A stretch of DNA of 64,000 nucleotides from Streptomyces sp. A3M-1-3 (GTDB lineage Bacteria > Actinomycetota > Actinomycetes > Streptomycetales > Streptomycetaceae), in contig NZ_JANAVP010000009.1 of NCBI RefSeq assembly GCF_024213665.1, positions 124,001 through 188,000 of the forward strand, given 5' to 3'. Of the stretch, positions 8,676 through 15,817 are shown piece after piece; positions within the stretch are counted from its first letter, which is position 1, and the number at the start of each line of letters is the position of its first letter. The position numbers and the translations under genes were made by a program. The notes beneath the pieces were generated by a model, which searched no databases, was not told the DNA's origin, and saw only the letters and a list, made by a program, of their open reading frames with translations.

Positions 8676-8720
8676 GAGAGCGGGACCAGGCGGCCGGGGG
8701 GGCCACCGGGTCCCGCTCTC
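8676..8720 (+). terminator. Terminator after sigQ
   Basis: GAGAGCGGGACC (8676-8687) pairs perfectly with GGTCCCGCTCTC (8709-8720) around a 21-base G-rich loop, about 57 bases downstream of the sigQ stop. Confidence 0.65.
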
Positions 8721-8925
8721 GCGCATGCCCAACCCGGCGCGGCACCTACGCGCGGTGCGGCCAAATGGCAGCGCGGCTGTGCAACCGCGGCGCGGCTCAG
8801 CGCCCCAGCCCGGCTGTGCCGCGAAGGCTCTACGCCGAGGCGCGGCTCTGCGTCTGCGGTGCCGTTGTGCGTCGAGGCGCGGCTTCCACACCGAAGTGCG
8901 GCGCCACGCGCAGTGCCGCTTCGCT
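8721..8925. repeat. Low-complexity GCGCGGCT-rich spacer
   Basis: These 205 bases between the sigQ terminator and the kinase stop carry repeated GCGCGGCT-type octamers (for example near 8773, 8793, 8840, 8877), interleaved with GTGCGGC and CTACGCCG words. Frames through it give Arg/Ala-rich shadows only. I see no gene; it may be a decayed simple repeat. Confidence 0.4.
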
Positions 8926-9627
8926 CTACGCCGTGCTGCGTGCCTTGACGCGGCGGCCCGCTGCCGCGGCTGCCAGGCGGCCCAGGGCCTCGTCCTTGGC
9001 ACACGGGTGGGCGCCGAGCGATGCGTGGCGCTCCACGATGCCGCGCTCCGCGCGCATCAGCCGCCAGCCGCGGCGCAGCAGGAACGGTACGGACTTGCGG
9101 CCCTCGCGCAGGTCGCGCAGCAGCCGCCGGCGGAACGTGGTGGTTGGCCGGCCGCGCAGACAGATCGCGTCCGCGAGCACGCCGAGCTCCTGGCAGCGCT
9201 CCACGATGTCCGCGGCGAAGATCCCCTCCGCGATGAACAGGGGCGTGCGCGCGATGTCGAGCGCCTCCCGGTTCACCCGCGCGCTGGTGGCGATGTCGTA
9301 GACGGGGACGGTCGTACGTCCCGTACGGCACAGCTCCTCCACCGCCGCGACGGCGGCGTCCGCGTCCCACGACAGCGGCGAGTCCCAGTCGATGTCCGGG
9401 CTGCCCGCGACCTGCGGAAGGGTGGGGTCGTCGCCCTCCTTGTAGAAGTCGTCCAGGCGCAGCACGGGCAGGCCCGAGCGGGCGGCCAGCGACGACTTTC
9501 CGGATCCGGAGGGACCCGCGAGCAGCACTACGCGGGTGGGAAGAGGGGAGGAGTTCACGGGACACCAGTGTGAGGCATTGACCCGTGAAGGGGACCCCTC
9601 GGGGCGGACGTTGGTATTGAGCATCAC
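8926..9627 (-). CDS. Uridine kinase-like P-loop kinase
   Basis: The protein has a Walker A loop GPSGSGKSSLA near residue 38, followed by LDDFYKEGDDPTLP, which resembles the uridine kinase/phosphoribulokinase active-site region (DDFY). FIAEGIF follows as the second strand. It probably phosphorylates a nucleoside such as uridine with ATP or GTP. Starts at GTG 9627 and ATG 9624 are both possible; GAGG just upstream fits the ATG slightly better. It lies near deoC and purine nucleoside phosphorylase and so may share in nucleoside salvage. The substrate is unproven. Confidence 0.75.
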   Translation of the reverse strand: MMLNTNVRPEGSPSRVNASHWCPVNSSPLPTRVVLLAGPSGSGKSSLAARSGLPVLRLDDFYKEGDDPTLPQVAGSPDIDWDSPLSWDADAAVAAVEELCRTGRTTVPVYDIATSARVNREALDIARTPLFIAEGIFAADIVERCQELGVLADAICLRGRPTTTFRRRLLRDLREGRKSVPFLLRRGWRLMRAERGIVERHASLGAHPCAKDEALGRLAAAAAGRRVKARSTA

Positions 9628-9678
9628 ACCTCAACTACGCTGCGTGCCCGTACGATTACCCAGTCAGGCAGGAATCCC

Positions 9679-10071
9679 ATGGCACGTCACACAGCTCCCG
9701 CTCCCCAGTCCCGGCGGCTCGCCCTGCGCGCGGGGCTGACCGTCGCGGCGGTGGCCGCAGCCCTCGGCGCGGGCGAGGTCGCCCACGCGGCGCCGGCGGC
9801 ACCCCTGGGCGTCGACACGCTCGACGGTGCGCAGGCCCAGGCCCTTACCGGCGTAGTCACGAACTCGGTGACCGGTGTCGGGCAGCTCAAGAGCCTCCAG
9901 CTCAACCCGCTGGCCAAGACGGGGGTTGACCCGCTCGACAACGCGGTGGCCCCACAGGTCGCGGACTTCAAGCCGGTCAGCACGGAAATGGCCACCGGAC
10001 CGCTGGCGGCCGGCGCCGCTCTCAAGGACCTCCCGGTGGTGGGCGCCGCCTCGGGGATGCTGCCGCTCTGA
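9679..10071 (+). CDS. Small secreted protein of unknown function
   Basis: The 130-residue protein has a Sec signal peptide: an Arg-rich n-region, the core LRAGLTVAAVAAALG and a likely cleavage after AHA or HAA near residue 37. The mature part is about 93 residues, has no Cys, and is rich in Leu, Val, Ala and Gly with TGVVTNSVTGVGQLKSLQLNPL. I recognise no domain; similar small secreted proteins are common in Streptomyces. It is transcribed alone and followed by a strong terminator. Function is not assigned. Confidence 0.75.
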   Translation: MARHTAPAPQSRRLALRAGLTVAAVAAALGAGEVAHAAPAAPLGVDTLDGAQAQALTGVVTNSVTGVGQLKSLQLNPLAKTGVDPLDNAVAPQVADFKPVSTEMATGPLAAGAALKDLPVVGAASGMLPL

Positions 10072-10085
10072 GTGCGGGTATGCAG

Positions 10086-10117
10086 AAGCCCCCGCCGCGC
10101 GGTTGCGACGGGGGCTT
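10086..10117. terminator. Bidirectional terminator between convergent genes
   Basis: AAGCCCCCG (10086-10094) pairs with CGGGGGCTT (10109-10117) with flanking TTT on the plus side. It lies between the stop of the secreted protein gene and the stop of the minus-strand aldehyde dehydrogenase, so it can serve both. Confidence 0.75.
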
Positions 10118-10121
10118 TCGC

Positions 10122-11009
10122 TCAATACGCCGAGCCGGACGCGCCCAGCGAGCCCGTCGGGTGCCAGACCGTCTTCGTCTCCAGGAAGGCCGTCAGGCGG
10201 TGCGTGCCCGGGTCGGCCGACCAGTCCACAGGCTGTGGACGCAGCACGCGCTTCAGGTTGTCCGCGGCGGCGATCTCCAGCTCCTTGGTCAGTACCTCGT
10301 CCGCACCAGCGAGGTCGAGCGCGTTCACATCCTGATGCGCGGCCAGCGGGGCCGCGATCTCCGAGGTACGGCCCGAGAGGACGTTGACGACGCCGCCCGG
10401 CAGGTCGGAGGTCGCCAGCACCTCGCCCAGCGAGAGGGCCGGGAGCGGAGAGTTCTCGGAGGCGATGACGACCGCCGTGTTGCCGGTGGCGATCACCGGG
10501 GCGATCACCGAAACCAGGCCGAGGAAGGACGACTCCTGCGGGGCGAGGATCGTCACGACGCCCGTAGGTTCGGGGGTGGAGAGGTTGAAGTACGGGCCCG
10601 CGACCGGGTTCGCCCCGCCGGCGACCTGGCCGATCTTGTCGGTCCAGCCCGCGTACCAGACCCAGCGGTCGATCGCCGCGTCGACGAGCGCGGCCGCTTT
10701 CGGCTTCGAAAGGCCCTCCGCCTCGGCGACCTCGCGCACGAACTGGTCCCGGCGGCCCTCCAGCATCTCCGCGATGCGGTAGAGGATCTGACCGCGGTTG
10801 TACGCGGTCGCGCCCGACCAGCCGCCGAACGCCTTGCGGGCCGCCACGACCGCGTCGCGCGCGTCCTTGCGGGACGAGAGCGGCGCGTTGGCCAGCCAGT
10901 TGCCCTTGGAGTCCGTCACCTCGTACACCCGGCCGCTCTCGCTCCGGGGGAACTTGCCCCCGACGTACAGCTTGTAGGTCTTGAAGACGCTCAGTCGCCC
11001 ATCAGACAT
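10122..11009 (-). CDS. Short aldehyde dehydrogenase homologue lacking the catalytic half
   Basis: At 295 residues this is about 60% of a normal aldehyde dehydrogenase. The N-terminal NAD-binding region is recognisable (YKLYVGGKFPRSESGR, ARKAFGGWSG, WYAGWTDKIGQV). The lysine of the KPAE motif is replaced (VIASENSP), and the protein ends before the catalytic Glu and Cys motifs. Its ATG overlaps the 3' end of the complete dehydrogenase gene by 8 bases (ATGTCTGA), so the two are coupled. The frame is clean and a terminator follows. It looks like a maintained truncated paralogue, perhaps a structural or regulatory partner subunit. Enzymatic activity alone seems unlikely. Confidence 0.85.
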   Translation of the reverse strand: MSDGRLSVFKTYKLYVGGKFPRSESGRVYEVTDSKGNWLANAPLSSRKDARDAVVAARKAFGGWSGATAYNRGQILYRIAEMLEGRRDQFVREVAEAEGLSKPKAAALVDAAIDRWVWYAGWTDKIGQVAGGANPVAGPYFNLSTPEPTGVVTILAPQESSFLGLVSVIAPVIATGNTAVVIASENSPLPALSLGEVLATSDLPGGVVNVLSGRTSEIAAPLAAHQDVNALDLAGADEVLTKELEIAAADNLKRVLRPQPVDWSADPGTHRLTAFLETKTVWHPTGSLGASGSAY

Positions 11010-12438
11010 CGAGGTAGGCCTCCAGACCGTGGCGGCCGCCTTCGCGGCCGAAGCCCGACTCCTTGTAGCCGCCGAACGGCGAGGTCGGGTCGAACTTGTT
11101 GAACGTGTTGGCCCAGACGACGCCCGCCCGGAGCTTGCCCGCGACCGCCAGGATGCGCGAGCCCTTCTCCGTCCAGATGCCGGCGGACAGGCCGTACTGG
11201 CTGTTGTTGGCCTTGGCGACGGCCTCGTCGGGCGTACGGAAGGTCAGCACCGACAGCACCGGGCCGAAGATCTCGTCACGCGCGATCGTGTGCGCCTGGG
11301 TGACATTCGTGAAGAGCGTCGGCGCGAACCAGTAGCCGGAGGACGGCAGCTCGCAGGGCGCGGACCAGCGCTCGGCGCCCTCCGCCTCGCCGGTCGCGGT
11401 GAGTTCGGTGATCCGGGCCAGCTGCTCGGCGGAGTTGATCGCGCCGATGTCGGTGTTCTTGTCCAGCGGGTCGCCGAGGCGCAGCGTGGACAGCCGGCGC
11501 TTGAGCGAGTCCAGCAGCTCGTCCTGGATCGACTCCTGCACCAGGAGGCGGGAGCCCGCGCAGCAGACCTGGCCCTGGTTGAAGAAGATGCCGCCGACGA
11601 TGCCCTCGACGGCCTGGTCGATGGGAGCGTCGTCGAAGACGATGTTCGCGCCCTTGCCGCCCAGTTCGAGGGTGACCTTCTTGTCGGTACCGGCGATCTG
11701 GCGGGCGATGGCCTTGCCTACCGCGGTCGAGCCGGTGAAGGCGACCTTGTTGACGTCCGGGTGCTCGACGAGTGCCGCGCCCGCGTCGCCGTACCCGGTG
11801 AGGATGTTGACGACGCCCTTGGGCAGACCGGCCTGGCGGCAGATGTCCGCGAAGAAGAGGGCGGAGAGCGGAGTCGTCTCGGCCGGCTTCAGTACGACGG
11901 TGTTGCCGGTGGCCAGCGCCGGGGCGATCTTCCACGCCAGCATCAGCAGCGGGAAGTTCCACGGGATGACCTGGCCGGCGACGCCCAGCGGCCGCGGGTT
12001 CGGTCCGTACCCGGCGTGGTCGAGCTTGTCGGCCCAGCCCGCGTAGTAGAAGAAGTGCGCCGCGACCAGCGGGAGGTCCGCGTCGCGGGTCTCCTTGATC
12101 GGCTTGCCGTTGTCGAGGGTCTCCAGGACGGCCAGCTCGCGCGAGCGCTCCTGGATGATCCGCGCGATACGGAACAGGTACTTGCCGCGCTCCGAACCCG
12201 GCAGCGCCGACCACTTCTCGAACGCCTTGCGTGCCGCCTTCACGGCCCTGTCCACGTCCGCGGCGCCCGCCTGGGCGACCTCGGAGAGGACTTCCTCGCT
12301 TGAGGGGGAGACGGTCTTGAAGACCCTGCCGTCGGCCGCCTCGGTGAACTCGCCGTCGATGAAGAGCCCGTAGGAGGGCGCGATGTCGACGACCGACCGC
12401 GACTCGGGAGCCGGTGCGTATTCGAATACAGATGCCAT
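11002..12438 (-). CDS. Aldehyde dehydrogenase (NAD(P)-dependent)
   Basis: The complete 478-residue enzyme has the substrate/NAD motif PWNFPLLMLAWK, KPAETTP, the general-base Glu258 in LELGGKG and the nucleophile in NQGQVCCAGSR (Cys292 or Cys293). It oxidises an aldehyde to the acid. Start is ATG at 12438, five bases after the deoC stop, so it is co-transcribed with deoC. DeoC releases acetaldehyde from deoxyribose-5-phosphate, which makes acetaldehyde the natural substrate candidate; this is inferred from the operon. Confidence 0.92.
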   Translation of the reverse strand: MASVFEYAPAPESRSVVDIAPSYGLFIDGEFTEAADGRVFKTVSPSSEEVLSEVAQAGAADVDRAVKAARKAFEKWSALPGSERGKYLFRIARIIQERSRELAVLETLDNGKPIKETRDADLPLVAAHFFYYAGWADKLDHAGYGPNPRPLGVAGQVIPWNFPLLMLAWKIAPALATGNTVVLKPAETTPLSALFFADICRQAGLPKGVVNILTGYGDAGAALVEHPDVNKVAFTGSTAVGKAIARQIAGTDKKVTLELGGKGANIVFDDAPIDQAVEGIVGGIFFNQGQVCCAGSRLLVQESIQDELLDSLKRRLSTLRLGDPLDKNTDIGAINSAEQLARITELTATGEAEGAERWSAPCELPSSGYWFAPTLFTNVTQAHTIARDEIFGPVLSVLTFRTPDEAVAKANNSQYGLSAGIWTEKGSRILAVAGKLRAGVVWANTFNKFDPTSPFGGYKESGFGREGGRHGLEAYLDV

Positions 12439-12443
12439 GGTGA

Positions 12444-13433
12444 TCAGTCCACCGTCACGTAGTCGGGACCGGAGTAACGGCCGGTGCTCAGCTTCTGGCG
12501 CTGCATCAGCAGGTCGTTGAGCAGGCTGGAGGCGCCGAAGCGGAACCACTCGTTGCTGAGCCAGTCCTCGCCCGCGGTCTCGTTGACCAGGACCAGGAAC
12601 TTGATCGCGTCCTTGGTGGTCCGGATGCCGCCGGCCGGCTTCACACCCACCTGGATTCCAGTCTGCGCCCGGAAGTCGCGGACGGCCTCCAGCATCAGCA
12701 GGGTGTTCGCCGGAGTGGCGTTGACGCCGACCTTGCCGGTCGAGGTCTTGATGAAGTCGGCGCCCGCCAGCATGCCGATCCAGGAGGCGCGGCGGATGTT
12801 GTCGTACGTCGACAGCTCGCCGGTCTCGAAGATCACCTTGAGCCGTGCGGCGCTCCCTCCCCCAGCCTCCGGCCGGGAGGTGCCCCCAGCACGCAGGCAC
12901 TCTGCCTTGACGGCCTGGATCAGCTCGAATGTCTCCAGGTAGCGGCCGGCCAGGAAGGCGCCACGGTCGATGACCATGTCGATCTCGTCGGCTCCGGCGG
13001 CGACGGCGTCGCGGGTGTCCGCGAGCTTCACCGGCAGGGCCGCGCGGCCGGCCGGGAAGGCGGTGGCGACCGAGGCGACCTTGATGCCCGTCCCGGCCAG
13101 GGCCTCCTTGGCGGTGGCCACCATGTCCGGATAGACGCAGATGGCGGCCGTGCGCGGGGTCGTACGGTCGGTCGGGTCGGGATTGGCGCCCTTGGCGCAG
13201 AGCGCCCGGACCTTGCCCGGGGTGTCCGCGCCTTCGAGCGTGGTCAGGTCGATCATTGAGATGGCCAGGTCGATGGCGTACGCCTTCGCCGTGGTCTTGA
13301 TCGAGCGGGTGCCGAGGGACGCGGCGCGCGCTTCGAGGCCGACGGCGTCTACGCCGGGCAGCCCGTGCAGGAAGCGGCGCAGCGCGCTGTCGGACGCGGT
13401 CACGTCAGCGATTGCGGGAACTGTGGTGGGCAT
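12444..13433 (-). CDS. deoC: Deoxyribose-phosphate aldolase
   Basis: The 329-residue DeoC is a TIM-barrel class I aldolase that cleaves 2-deoxyribose-5-phosphate to glyceraldehyde-3-phosphate and acetaldehyde. The Schiff-base region GADFIKTSTGK and the second active-site lysine motif GVKPAGGI are present, as is EIDMVIDRG. Start is ATG at 13433; an upstream in-frame extension to 13475 would run through the operator. Residues about 181-194 (AGGTSRPEAGGGS) are an in-frame insertion created by a palindromic repeat (see 12853-12892) just before the conserved strand LKVIFETGEL. The operon continues with two aldehyde dehydrogenase genes. Confidence 0.93.
   Translation of the reverse strand: MPTTVPAIADVTASDSALRRFLHGLPGVDAVGLEARAASLGTRSIKTTAKAYAIDLAISMIDLTTLEGADTPGKVRALCAKGANPDPTDRTTPRTAAICVYPDMVATAKEALAGTGIKVASVATAFPAGRAALPVKLADTRDAVAAGADEIDMVIDRGAFLAGRYLETFELIQAVKAECLRAGGTSRPEAGGGSAARLKVIFETGELSTYDNIRRASWIGMLAGADFIKTSTGKVGVNATPANTLLMLEAVRDFRAQTGIQVGVKPAGGIRTTKDAIKFLVLVNETAGEDWLSNEWFRFGASSLLNDLLMQRQKLSTGRYSGPDYVTVD
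12853..12892. repeat. Palindromic repeat inserted in frame within deoC
   Basis: Read on the minus strand it is CTGGGGGCACCTCCCGG followed by CCGGAGGCTGGGGGAGGG. It closely resembles the element inside hutH at 34230-34267 and, more loosely, the one at 54031-54064. It encodes the Gly/Ser/Pro-rich peptide GGTSRPEAGGGS and keeps the frame open. DeoC proteins usually have nothing at this point (family knowledge). Confidence 0.75.
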
Positions 13434-13452
13434 GGTCACCAGATGAGCATAT

Positions 13453-13464
13453 CTACGCGCGTAG
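13453..13464. promoter_or_regulatory. CTACGCGCGTAG operator before deoC
   Basis: A perfect 12-base palindrome, CTACGCGCGTAG, ends 19 bases upstream of the deoC ATG. The identical 12-mer lies 25 bases upstream of the purine nucleoside phosphorylase start at 18434-18445. Position close to the start codon fits repression of initiation. The cognate regulator is not identified; the DeoR-family protein at 20677 is one candidate. Confidence 0.6.
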
Positions 13465-13543
13465 CGGCCTGTCACCCCCCGGGCCGAAATCGTTGTGAAC
13501 TAGCCATTCCGGTTACTGCGTGCCTGCGCTCTGTCACGCGCCT

Positions 13544-13678
13544 GTGGCACGCCGCGGACCGATCGACACCGACCGGCCCGAGCTGCGGCTCATCACGTGC
13601 GGCGGAGAACTCAGGGACGGCCACCGGCCGGACAACATCATCGTGTACGCGGACCTGGTGGCCGGCTCCGGCGCGTGA
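13544..13678 (+). pseudogene. Remnant of a class F-type sortase C-terminus
   Basis: A short frame ending TGA at 13676-13678 encodes PELRLITCGGELRDGHRPDN, then IIVYADLV. This matches the end of actinobacterial sortases: the catalytic Cys in LITCGG, followed by the D/N..VVYA strand. The preceding residues (VARRGPIDTDR) partly fit the strand before it, but the rest of the enzyme, with the catalytic His, is missing. A GTG at 13544 is the only nearby start and has no ribosome binding site, so this is probably a decayed gene end. It could also be a very short unannotated gene. Confidence 0.55.
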
Positions 13679-13693
13679 GGCAGAATCGGGCTC

Positions 13694-14338
13694 ATGACGA
13701 GCCCGAGCCCCCAGCAGCCCGAAGAACCGGCGCCGGCCTACGCCGACCGCGTCTACCGCTCTCCCGCGTCCCTCGCCGGAGGCGTCCTGCTGCTCGCGCT
13801 CGCCGCCTGGCTCGGCGGCGCCGCCCTGATCCGCGGCGAGGGCCGCACCCCTTGGCTGGCGCTCGCCGGGCTGCTGTTCGCCGTTCCGCTCGTCGTGGCC
13901 TTCACCGTGCGGCCGGCCGTCTTCGCGAGCGAGGACCGGCTCCGCATCCGTAACCCGTTCCGGACCATCACGCTGCCGTGGGCCTCGGTCGACGCGATCC
14001 GGGCGACCTACTCCAGCGAGGTGCTCGCGGCCGGGAAGAAGTACCAGCTGTGGTCGGTGCCCGTCTCGCTGCGCGAGCGCAAGCGGGCCGCCCGGAGCCA
14101 GGCCCGGGCCGCGGGCGACGACCCGTACGGCAGGACGACCGCGACGGCCGACGTCTCCGACTCGGCAGCGCGCAGGGCCCTGGCGGACCGGACCGTGGAG
14201 GAGCTGAACGGACTCGCCGAGCGCTGCGCCGCCCGCCCGACGGCCCAGGGCACCCCGTCGGTGCGCTGGGCGTACGAAATCATCGCGCCGAGCGTGGCCG
14301 GGGCGGTCGTACTCGCGGTTCTGCTGGCCACCGGCTGA
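13694..14338 (+). CDS. PH domain-containing membrane protein
   Basis: The 214-residue protein has two N-terminal membrane segments (about residues 27-47 and 56-73), a cytoplasmic PH-like beta domain (FASEDRLRIRNPFRTITLPWASVDAIRATYS) and a C-terminal membrane segment (VAGAVVLAVLLA). Such proteins are widespread in Actinobacteria with unknown role. Start is ATG at 13694. It stands between the sortase remnant and a convergent glycosyltransferase gene. Only the topology and fold class are supported. Confidence 0.8.
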   Translation: MTSPSPQQPEEPAPAYADRVYRSPASLAGGVLLLALAAWLGGAALIRGEGRTPWLALAGLLFAVPLVVAFTVRPAVFASEDRLRIRNPFRTITLPWASVDAIRATYSSEVLAAGKKYQLWSVPVSLRERKRAARSQARAAGDDPYGRTTATADVSDSAARRALADRTVEELNGLAERCAARPTAQGTPSVRWAYEIIAPSVAGAVVLAVLLATG

Positions 14339-14356
14339 GATCGTCGAGAGACCGGC

Positions 14357-15604
14357 CTACGGGGCGCTCGGCCAGACCAGGGCCATGTAGCCCCCGAAGT
14401 ACACCGACGACAGGGCCGCAGCCCCCAGTACCACCAGCGCGACGTGGCCGCGGGCGCGGGCGACGCCCAGGGCCAGCGGCAGCAGCAGGGGGAAGCCCGG
14501 CAGCAGGAAGCGGGCGCGCGGGAAGTAGACGCCGCCGCTGCCGAGGACGATCACCAGCAGCACGCCCGTGAAGACCAGCAGCGGCAGCGGCTGGCGGTCG
14601 GCCAGGGACAGCAGGAACAGCCCGGCGGAGGCGATCAGCACCACCGTGACGACCACCAGGAACAGCTGCGGCATCGACTCGTACGCGAGGTGCCGCCGCA
14701 TCGCGCGCAAGGTGTCCGCGCCGCCGTCCCACTCGTTGAACCACAGCTTCTGTACGGCGAAGTAGCCGTCCCAGCGGCCGACCCGCAGGCCCACCCAGAC
14801 GACGTAGCCGAGCCAGCCCAGCGGAGCGAGCAGCCCGCCGGCCAGGATCGTGGACGGGACCGTGCGCTCGGTGCGCCACCGGCGCCACACCACCACCGCC
14901 GCCGTCACCGACACCGCCGCCGCGACCGCGATCCCGGTCGGCCGGGTCAGTCCCGCCAGCGCGGCGAGCGTGCCGGCCCACAGCCAGCGGCCGGTCAGCA
15001 CCGCGTACAGGGACCAGGCGGCCAGCGCGGTGAACAACGACTCGGTGTAGCCCATCCACTGGACGAGCGCGACGGGCATCGAGCCCCACAGCACCACGAG
15101 CACGGTGCCGGCCCGGCGGCCGTACAGCCGCTCGCCGACCGCGAAGACGCCCCACGCGGCGAGCAGCGAGCAGCCGATGGCGACCAGCAGCCCGATCGTG
15201 GCCCGCGAGCCCGGGGTGACTGCGGCGACGGCCTTCACCAGAGCGGGGTAGAGCGGGAAGAAGGCCAGGTTGTTGGCGTTGTACTCGGTGCCGAGCGAGT
15301 CGGTATAGCCGTGCTCGGCGATGCCGAGGTACCAGTCGGAGTCCCAGGACGTGGCGAGCGTCGTCCAGAGGCCGTGGTGTTTGAGGTGGGCCCACTTGGC
15401 GACGACGAGCACTCCGAGCAGCCGGACCGTGACATAGCCGGCCAGCGCGGGCCCCGCCCTGCGCAGTGACCGCAGCGCCCGGTTCCTGGTCCGGGCGGAG
15501 GTTGTCGCCCGTGGCTGGGCCGGGCGTCTTCTGGAGGCGGGGACGAGGGTACGGCGGTCGCGGGCCGGTGCTTGGCGGGACACCCGGGAAGCGGTCGGGG
15601 GCAC
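14357..15604 (-). CDS. Polytopic glycosyltransferase (mannosyltransferase, GT-C fold)
   Basis: The 415-residue protein has about ten membrane segments and an early extracytoplasmic loop WDSDWYLGIAEHGY. In it the WD.DWY motif resembles PIG-V-like GT-C enzymes, which transfer a sugar from a lipid-linked donor; FFPLYPALV follows. The GTG start at 15604 lies 8 bases after CAGGAG. The Arg-rich first 45 residues are cytoplasmic. It probably glycosylates envelope components or exported proteins; donor and acceptor are unknown. It is downstream of, but separated by a terminator from, the phospho-sugar mutase. Confidence 0.8.
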   Translation of the reverse strand: MPPTASRVSRQAPARDRRTLVPASRRRPAQPRATTSARTRNRALRSLRRAGPALAGYVTVRLLGVLVVAKWAHLKHHGLWTTLATSWDSDWYLGIAEHGYTDSLGTEYNANNLAFFPLYPALVKAVAAVTPGSRATIGLLVAIGCSLLAAWGVFAVGERLYGRRAGTVLVVLWGSMPVALVQWMGYTESLFTALAAWSLYAVLTGRWLWAGTLAALAGLTRPTGIAVAAAVSVTAAVVVWRRWRTERTVPSTILAGGLLAPLGWLGYVVWVGLRVGRWDGYFAVQKLWFNEWDGGADTLRAMRRHLAYESMPQLFLVVVTVVLIASAGLFLLSLADRQPLPLLVFTGVLLVIVLGSGGVYFPRARFLLPGFPLLLPLALGVARARGHVALVVLGAAALSSVYFGGYMALVWPSAP

Positions 15605-15765
15605 TGAGGCAGCTCCTGGACTCGGCGGACTCGGCGGAACTCGGCGGGGACGCTCGTCTCGGCGTGGGATACCGGGACACCCTTTCTCGGATGATCGGGA
15701 AAGGGTGGGCGCCGCTGCGTCAACTGCCGTACTGAATTCATCCGAACGTGCAGTCCGAACGTGCA

Positions 15766-15803
15766 GTGGGCCCCCAGGACCGGTCGGTCCTGGGGGCCCA
15801 CTT
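15766..15803 (-). terminator. 17-bp perfect terminator hairpin after the phospho-sugar mutase
   Basis: AGTGGGCCCCCAGGACC (15766-15782) pairs perfectly with GGTCCTGGGGGCCCACT (15787-15803) around GGTC. It lies 15 bases downstream of the minus-strand mutase stop. Beside it, TCCGAACGTGCAG is duplicated in tandem at about 15742-15767. Confidence 0.8.
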
Positions 15804-15817
15804 CACGTACAAGCCGC

